The notes beneath the pieces are model-generated. The model made no database searches, was not told where the DNA came from, and saw only the letters and a program-made list of their open reading frames with translations. A stretch of DNA of 64,000 nucleotides from Gnetum montanum. Taxonomy: Eukaryota; Streptophyta; Gnetopsida; Gnetales; Gnetaceae. Every line of letters begins with the position of its first letter. Within the stretch, counting starts at the first letter, position 1. Shown piece after piece: positions 57,560 through 64,000 of the stretch. The translations under genes were made by a program, and so were the position numbers. The stretch spans positions 170,500-234,499 of the forward strand of contig MNCI01004877.1 of assembly GCA_015680685.1 (NCBI GenBank), read 5' to 3'.

Positions 57560-59409
57560 GGCTCATTTCCTACCACCTAAATATAGATGAGGGGGCTTCT
57601 TGGATTAGTCAATTTCTAAGGAAGANAGGAAGATGATCTGCTTTGATCTAGTTGGTCACGACATGCGTGAGCATGACCATCTCGATGTTGGAGTGTGGCT
57701 AGCTTGAGGGCTGCTCAGGCGGTGTGATGGTGGAGGTGCTAGTAGGTTCGAAGGTATTGGCCACAGGCGTATGTGAGGGTGTGTTCAGATTATTGGGCTA
57801 AAAAAAGGACGTTTTCGTGGCTTGGGTTCCAGTCCACTCAATTGAGGTGCCGATTGTAAGTTAACAGCCCTCGTAGCATTTCATTGCTATGGCTGTGGCA
57901 GTATTTCTCCCTACATCGATGGAGCAAGTGGCAGCTAAGTGGGATGTTGTGAAGGAGTGGTAGGAGAAGGTGATGGAGGATAGAAAAGATGTGGGTTTTC
58001 CCCCTGGGTGATGGGGATGGAGATCGGAAATATTCAGGGGGTGGTAATAACTTGGAAAGGTCACATGACTAGAAGAGTCTCTTGGAGAGACCGGTTGCTG
58101 AACATAGTACCCATAAGGATCTAGCTATTTGTAAGGGTACTACTGCCTTGGAGGTGGCATCCCTCATGCTTGTGGTTGTTGCCACTGTTGAAAGTATTCA
58201 TACGGTTGTGGTGGCATTCCACTTGGATAATATCCGTGCTATTGCTAGTGGAACCGCCTGGAATTACCTTGTGGATAAGGCAACCTTCGAGGTGTTTTCC
58301 ATTGTGCCAAACGAGGGTTCAAGGCGTACACCCCAGACTCTTGAAGATGTGACAACACAGGATAACATCCCTTAGGATGTTCATATTGGCATATGCCACA
58401 TTCATCATCCTCCTCAGTGTCAGAGTCTGCAACCTACTCTGCTACAACAACTTTGCCCTTACCCTTGTGTTGGGCACACTCAGCTTCCTTCTTCCTACAT
58501 CAATTGTGGTCATTACTTTGTTCTCTGGACTCCTCTGCGATTTTCAACATGTTCTAGACTTGCTCATCCAAAGATTCCCACATCTTATCCACCTTTGCTG
58601 ATATTTTAGATGCAAACTTTTGTAGCGGCAAGGTTTTCCGGTTCACCGCTGCTTCCAGTGGTGACTCCTCCTCTTCATCATAAAATCGAACTTTCCTTTT
58701 TCTGAGGGAAGAACCCCGGTTGAATTCTTTTGCACTCTCCTTTTTTCTAAGTTGCCCTTCCTCCTTGGCCACTTGTTCAATGAGGCGCTATAATTGATGG
58801 GCTCTTAGCTCTAATAATCATCCCTTGGTGTACATGCCAAGGGTCTTTCATGTTTCAAATTGGAGCCCATCAATGATGTGGTGAAGTTGCGCTTGCTGAG
58901 AATAACCATGACCAGGGCACCGATGCAATAATAAGTAATACCTGCTTATGGCAACATCCAGGGATTCATGATTTTCTTGTTTTCAACCTTGGATCTGTCA
59001 TCTCAGATTTTCCGCTCTAGAGTATGTTTGATACTTGTCATTGAAAATTTCAAGCATCGTACTCCATCTTCTAATTGATTCCAGCTCCAAGAACTGATAC
59101 CAACTTTCAGCTTCTTTGATGAGTGTACGAGGGAATAGCTTCAGCCTTTGCCAATCATTGTCAATGTTTTGTAGGGTGCAGGCATTATGGAATGCCTGCA
59201 AATGGGTCTGTAGATCACAGTTGTATCCCCCTTCAAATCTGGGGATGTTGTTCATATCAACGTGCTTGATCCGGCTATCCTTCATGTGCCTACTAGGGAT
59301 TTGGACTACCTCAGCAATCCAGAGCATGCTCCGAATAGCCAACAACGACTCATCAGAATCATAGTCCTATTGAGGACCATGATGTCTATGATGATTCCAG
59401 CTACCCCTC
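57560..59409 (-). pseudogene. gag of ATH-5, N-terminus cut by ATH-6
   Basis: The capsid reads VDMNNIPRFEGGYNCDLQTHL, LQNIDNDWQRLKLFPRTL and ESWYQFLELESIRRW. A helical part follows with AKEEGQLRKKESAKEFN and DEEEESPLEAAVNRKTLPLQ. The zinc knuckle near 58400 reads CGICQYEHPKGC, then RRLPYPQGN. The tail is Pro/Gln/Tyr-rich. An undetermined base is present at 57626. The frame is cut at 59409 by the ATH-6 LTR. Confidence 0.8.
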
Positions 59410-60140
59410 TGATGAGTGGTGAGGTACCCCTACACTCAACCATATGAAACGAGCGTCGCACGCACGATCTGGTCGAACTCCGCAGATGAACTAGTTGTGG
59501 CATCTAGATAGTTAGCCTAGGTCGCAGTTCGCTGTCTTCCCACCTGGACTAGTATTGCATTTGTCACGTATGGTTTAGTCCAGAGTGAGGTGTATGATGT
59601 GTCCTAATCTATGCTACTCCCGAAGGCAGTGGAAAATAATATTTAACTAATCTAAGCTAGGAGGAAAAGGGTAAGAAAATCTAATCTAGCCTAAGTGCGA
59701 CGAGCAACCGATTCCTTGATCAACCATACACATCTTGGACTTCGTGCACGACTACCACTGGGACTACCAAGCGTAGATCCTAGGTACGCCACCAGGATTA
59801 CCAAGCGCAGATCCCAAATACGCCACTGGGTTACCAAGCNTACGACACACTCAAATAAAGACACCGTACAATTACATTCACCACACTGCGGGCAGACACA
59901 GGAAAAAATATAACTCTGGAGGGATCAAACTGCCAGAGCTTTACTACGCTAAAACTGGGATCCCCAAATGAGGGAGTGTCGCGTCTTATTTATAGATATG
60001 GCGGCGGATTACAATATCGTGTACACGATATCATAGGGAAGATGCGATATCGCGTACGTGATATCACGGGGGATGCGATATCATGGCAGACGTGATATCG
60101 TGTACAAGATATTGTGGCCTATGCGAATTGCATCTCATCA
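59410..60140 (-). repeat. 3' LTR of ATH-6
   Basis: 731 bp. TATAAATA is at 59994-59987. The palindrome cluster 60011-60120 includes the perfect 18-base ATATCGTGTACACGATAT (60014-60031) and GCGATATCGCGTACG (60044-60058). A segment present in other ATH LTRs is missing around 59840, exactly where an undetermined base stands. Confidence 0.85.
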
Positions 60141-60310
60141 TACTCCCACGACTGAATAAAAACTCGTCCTTGAGTTATAAGGAGAACAAGCTTCAGTGAT
60201 TACACAGTGGATAAGTATGGGATTATTAATTAGAAAAATAAATGGACTAATGCCGTAGTGTGGGAAGACACAACACAAAGAAAAAACACTACGCTACAAA
60301 AATGTGGGAC

Positions 60311-63097
60311 TCATGTAGTTCCTGGTGGTGGTGGCTCCTCCATGGGTGCTTTCCCTTTGTCACGTGCTCCAAGCTTGGAAGGTTGTCGATGCTGAAGAAT
60401 GGCTTGGAGCTTCTCCTCTTCAGTCATAGGATCTTGTGCCATCCATGCTAATGTTCCGATGTTTGATGGAGTCGGCACCTCAAACGGACAGGGTAGTTGC
60501 AGGAACATTTGATTAGCCTTGACATACCATGCCGCGAACACCCGTCATTCCTCTTCATAAGCTCTAGCCTTGTCTTTGTATTTGTGAAGCTCTGTTAGCC
60601 GTCGAGCCAAGTCAGTTGCAACATCTTTTTATCCTTGGTAGCTTTCTTTTACCACCGCAAGTTCAAAATTTGCGACATCTAGTTTCTCAGCTAGCTTCTT
60701 GCGCTCCACAAATTTTGCTTCATATTTGATATGGGTGGAAGCTACCTATTGCTCGAGCTCTGACCTCGGGCGTCCTGCTGTTAACATGGCCAGGTTGGCA
60801 TATCTAAGGTTTTCCAACTCCATGTACTCTATCAAGTCTTGGATCTGCAGGTCCTGATTCTTAATTTCTGCTTGGTGGACGAAGGCGTAAGTGTCCAATA
60901 TGGCCCTCCAATCCGTGTGTTGAGCACTGATGTTATTGATTTGAGCCTTGGCCATATGGATCTCCTTCTCCAAGATTTGTTTGTACATCCCCACCTGATC
61001 ACGAAAATGCTCCTTCAACTTTTCGTGTTGTTTAGCCTCATTCTGCCACTCGCTGATCTCGATGGTTGATTTTTGTCAAATAGCTCGTACCTCCTCCATT
61101 GAGAGGATTTGATTTTCTCTAGCTAAACAGCTTACGTCTCGGTTGACCTGAATGAATTGTTCTCATAACTGATGGAAGTGTTCATCAAGAACATTCTTTT
61201 GTTTCTCCACAGAAGTCAACCAAAGGTTATCAGCAACCAACTGCTTATTCTCTTCTTCTAAGGCCCTGAGTGCCTTAAGATGCACATAAGTTTGCGCTTG
61301 AGCTATGGAGGCATCCCAAGTGGTTGTCTCCTTTTCTTCTGCCACCTTCTTATTTTCTACAATTAACATTGTTAATTGCTTGGTTCTAAAGTTGTCTAGC
61401 TGGTCTGTGGGAACAAATTGCAAAGGATCCCACTATGCTGCTTGTAAGGCTATGAGCTGCTCTTGTAATTTCTGCACTTCAGCTTCAGGATGCTCTACCC
61501 TTACTTCGGATATGACCATCTTCCCCTTTGTGGAAATGAGGTATGATTGAATTGTTGTTACATCCTGGGGGATGTCAAATAGAGACGTCAAAACTTGTCC
61601 TATTTGAAGCAATTTGTCTAGTGCATCCTCATGTTCCGCAGGAGTCATTGAGCTTTTGGCAAGATTTTGAGCATCCCATGCTCCTGAAAGATCTACCGGT
61701 GGCACAATAGGTACATTGAAAGATTCTTTGATGTGGTCCGCGACCACTTCAGCAACTTCCACAGCATCCTGGTGTTGCATGACCACCACAGTGGCCCCTT
61801 CACCAGTCTCTAACTGCACTTGAAAAGATGTCGCGTTTCCAGAGATTTATTGTGATCATCTGCTTTCTCCTCCTCTTGTTTGAATAGATAACTCCCCCCT
61901 TGTGCGATCTAACGAAATAGTAGGCTGGTCAACATCATCGATGACGTGGAAGAGATTTGTGTCATCACGACTTCCCCAACTAACTGTCTCAACGATGGCC
62001 CTAAGATGGCTCATCGATGGTCTGTAGTCTTGTGGTGGCGGCGGATCCTGGCCTGTGCTGGGTCCTGCTTCTTGTTCTTGGCTGGGACCTGTGTTTGGAG
62101 GCTGACTGGGTCCTGCAAGTTGAGTTGTAGGTGATTCAGTCATCTATTCTTCTTCTTCATCTGGTCCCAGCTCTTCCCCAGTGCTCTTTCTTGGAGCTGG
62201 CGCCTTTAATAACTCAGCATAAGAAGCATTTTAGGCTTTTCAAAGGACGTCATTTGTGTATCCTCAAATACCAGCCCATCGACACAGTTTTCTGATAAGG
62301 CAGGGAAAAGGCAATGCGATCTTCCTTGACTTCTGTTCTTCGAATCGCATTAGGATCTCCGTCAAATATAGATGGGGAAGGTTAGCGTTAACCTTTCCCA
62401 TCAACACTGCACATCCTCTCGCCACATACGTTGATATTCTTTTCAAACCTTTTGTGGGGAAGAGGTGATAGGTTCCAATTTTAAAATAAACCTGCTCTTC
62501 CATTGTCAGCTCACCAAAAGCTTTATCTCTACCATAAGCCTTCTCTAACCAATCCTTTTACACATCAGGGTCTGATCGGGTAGATAATCGAGCAACACGG
62601 GGGCCTGAATTCGGAAGGTTTAACACTTCTGAAATTGCCTGTGCAGAAAATTCTACTATCACACCACAAATATTAACCGTGGTGTCTTGCTCCTTATTGT
62701 GCCAGAATAGGTATGTTTCACCTAAGTACCAGGCACCACACTCAGAGAGGACAGGCCATAAGGGAGACCCTTTAAGGTGATCCCTAACAGCCTCAGGAGC
62801 AAACTCTGCAAAAGGTTCGAAGTTAAGCTCCATGATCACTGAAGCAATTGTGGACTTCGTATGGATAGCTTGAACACATTCTGGGGGCAACGTGAGTTGT
62901 TGTCCTGATTCAGGAATAGCAACAGCTCCTCTTTCTGCCTACCCGGACCATCCTATAGGAGGTTTTTCTTGATGGATGCTAAATGATTGCACCTCCTGTT
63001 TTTCATGTTGTCCAGCAAGGACTCGTCTTCCACCTCTCCGAGGTTGTTTCGCTTCACCTTGAGTAGGACCCTCTCGCTGAGCACATTTCAGGGCCAT
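60311..63097 (-). pseudogene. ORFX of ATH-6, best-preserved copy
   Basis: 929 codons remain in one reading frame, broken only by about a dozen stops that look like single transitions. The start ATG is at 63097-63095. Residues 1-25 are basic (QREGPTQGEAKQPRRGGRR). Residues about 70-280 form the globular part (VIMELNFEPFAEFAPEAV, GAWYLGETYLFWHNK, SEVLNLPNSGPRVARLSTR, then EEQVYFKIGTYHLFPTKGLK and MGKVNANLPHLYLTEI), resembling the 'putative plant transposon protein' domain. Residues about 300-380 are Pro/Asp-rich. Residues about 427-790 are helical coiled coil (LQEQLIALQ, ALRALEEENKQLVADN, LEKEIHMAKAQINNI). The C-terminus has FAAWYVKANQMFLQLPCPFE, MTEEEKLQAIL and EEPPPPGTT. No membrane segment. 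Function unknown; nuclear or particle-associated roles are both possible. Confidence 0.75.
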
Positions 63098-63151
63098 CTG
63101 CAATCACACGGGCCAAATGTTAGTAAGGTTGTTTTCAAAGTTAAGTTATAC
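63098..63151 (-). other. Intron-like segment before ORFX of ATH-6
   Basis: The minus strand reads GTAAG/GTATAAC at 63151, a perfect plant/yeast-type branch motif TTACTAAC (about 63125), and TGATTGCAG joined to the ORFX ATG. Length 54 bp. Confidence 0.45.
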
Positions 63152-64000
63152 CTTACTACATGCCTTTAATTAAAGATCTTATGTTATCGTGTGATTGTGC
63201 CCGAAAATTATAATAATGGGTCTTATGACTTAGGTGGATTTTCATTTTAATCTCCTGGTATACTTAAGGTCATATGATTTTTGGCACAATTTTTCTAAGT
63301 GTTAGTATTAATTACCCTAATTGATGTCCTTTGGGTGATGAAAAATTTCAAAAAAGTTAGGCACTTTTCAATAAGTGTCCCTCCCCCACGACTAAATTGA
63401 ATGCTCTGAGTTCAAACAGGTTCAAACGAAATTAAAATCGGAGCACCAGAGCGCGAAATATGAGTGAAAAAGCAAGGGTCACGCAATTGCAAGTCACAGA
63501 GAAAATTTTCAAAAATTCCCCCCCTCGTAAATGACAAAATGATGCTAAGTGTTGCGGCGGGGGTCCCTATTTATAGAAAAATAGGACGCGATATCGCGTA
63601 CGGTACATCGTGTACACGATATCACGTGGGACGCGATATTGCGTACATGATATCTAGTCCCAAGTGATGTGGGACACATGGAAAATACCGAATTTTTAAG
63701 GATTTTCTTGAAATTATTGGTCGAAAATGAGGACATGGACAAGGATTAATATATTCAGGGGTAATTACATGGATTCAAGAGGCACTCTGAATGATAATGA
63801 TGTGAATTGTTACAATTAAAAATTTGGTGGTTATGAAGAAAAGGGAATATAAGGGTACATTGGAACGTTAAAGTTTTGAGGGTTAATAAATGGGAAGGAA
63901 AATTATAAAAAATTAAGCTAAGGGTAAAAAATTGTGTGTTCTAGCTAGAGAATTAATGAAGATTACAACAAAATTACACAAGTGGGTCCTCCCCAAAGCA
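63152..64000 (-). other. ORFX leader and part of the noncoding block of ATH-6
   Basis: It has a PPT-like motif at 63382-63396, the internal promoter at 63568-63660 and a purine tract (TTTGGGGAGGACCC on the minus strand, 63985-63998) at the edge. No gene is seen. Confidence 0.6.
63568..63660 (-). promoter_or_regulatory. Internal promoter of ATH-6: TATA box and CG-rich palindromes
   Basis: TATAAATA lies at 63575-63568, about 470 bp upstream of the ORFX ATG. Directly upstream is a CG-rich cluster. It contains GCGATATCGCGTACG at 63588-63602, identical to the LTR at 60044-60058, and the palindrome ATCGTGTACACGAT at 63607-63620, identical to the LTR at 60016-60029. This mirrors the LTR order (palindromes, then TATA). 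Confidence 0.65.

Larger units (their letters stand above)
48030..59409 (-). mobile_element. ATH-5: Athila-like element with pol and ORFX, 5' end beyond the window
   Basis: Minus strand. The 3' LTR is at left (48030-48940). Then ORFX (52003-49183), the noncoding block, integrase, RNase H, RT, protease and gag up to 59409, where ATH-6 interrupts gag. This is the most complete coding layout in the window. The left flank is ATH-3 RT (host). Its 5' LTR must lie right of 64000. Confidence 0.85.
59410..64000 (-). mobile_element. ATH-6: Athila-like element, left part
   Basis: Minus strand. The 3' LTR is at left (59410-60140), then polypurine tract, ORFX (63097-60311) and part of the noncoding block up to the window edge. 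It inserted into gag of ATH-5. Whether it has pol cannot be seen. It appears to be the youngest copy here: ORFX keeps one frame, and CG-containing palindromes are intact. Confidence 0.85.

Noticed and set aside
60311-63097. ORFX as an envelope-like gene
   Set aside because: Position fits, but no signal peptide, membrane anchor or cleavage site is visible, and the bulk is coiled coil.
60311-63097. Stops in ATH-6 ORFX as sites repaired by RNA editing
   Set aside because: Nuclear transcripts of plants are not known to be edited this way, and all other coding regions in the window show the same transition-type decay.

Overview
The window is plant nuclear heterochromatin-like DNA, AT-rich and built almost entirely of decayed retrotransposons nested in one another. 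I see no intact host gene, no rRNA or tRNA gene, no CRISPR array and nothing prokaryotic. A plant origin follows from the element types: a chromodomain-bearing Ty3/gypsy element, a plant L1-type LINE with a zinc-knuckle ORF1, a Ty1/copia element, and many copies of an Athila-like Ty3/gypsy family whose primer-binding site matches tRNA-Asp. The species cannot be named from the sequence. Depth of nesting and degree of decay suggest a large, slowly purged genome.

Layout. 1-260 is flanking DNA. 261-5838 is a chromovirus on the minus strand with paired LTRs. About 6380-12850 is a minus-strand L1-like LINE whose ORF1 and ORF2 overlap by ATGA; its endonuclease is split by about 700 bp of unrecognised DNA. 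12869-13392 looks like two exons and a short intron of a decayed host gene. 13500-14111 is an RT fragment of a second LINE type, continued for a short stretch after 22839. Athila-like element ATH-1 (14112-22834, target duplication catag) interrupts that fragment. A 3'-truncated copia element (about 23290-27125) abuts the truncated LTR of ATH-2 (about 27127-35766). ATH-3 (plus strand, from 35767) interrupts the other LTR of ATH-2. ATH-3 is itself interrupted by ATH-4 (38903-45820, duplication ttatc) and ATH-5 (from 48030). ATH-5 is interrupted by ATH-6 (from 59410), which runs off the right edge.

How the ATH family works. The full order in element orientation is LTR, tRNA-Asp PBS, gag, protease, RT/RNase H, integrase, a long noncoding block, a second large ORF of about 905-940 codons (called ORFX here), polypurine tract, LTR. 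ATH-5 carries pol and ORFX. ATH-1 and ATH-2 carry gag and ORFX but no pol and share the same gag ending. ATH-4 has gag and protease but neither RT/integrase nor ORFX. ORFX has a basic N-terminus, a globular region resembling the 'putative plant transposon protein' domain, a long coiled coil and a conserved C-terminal motif; it does not look like an envelope protein.

The most interesting signal is regulatory. Upstream of ORFX lies an internal TATA box preceded by short palindromes, and these palindromes match those upstream of the TATA box in the same element's LTR. The palindrome type differs between subfamilies (CGATATCG-like, GTCGAC-like, CTCTAAT/ATTAGAG). An intron-like 54-65 bp segment ends exactly at the ORFX start codon in four copies and is kept in ATH-4, which lacks ORFX. 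This suggests a retroelement with two promoters driven by the same factor, possibly ORFX itself. That last step is inference.
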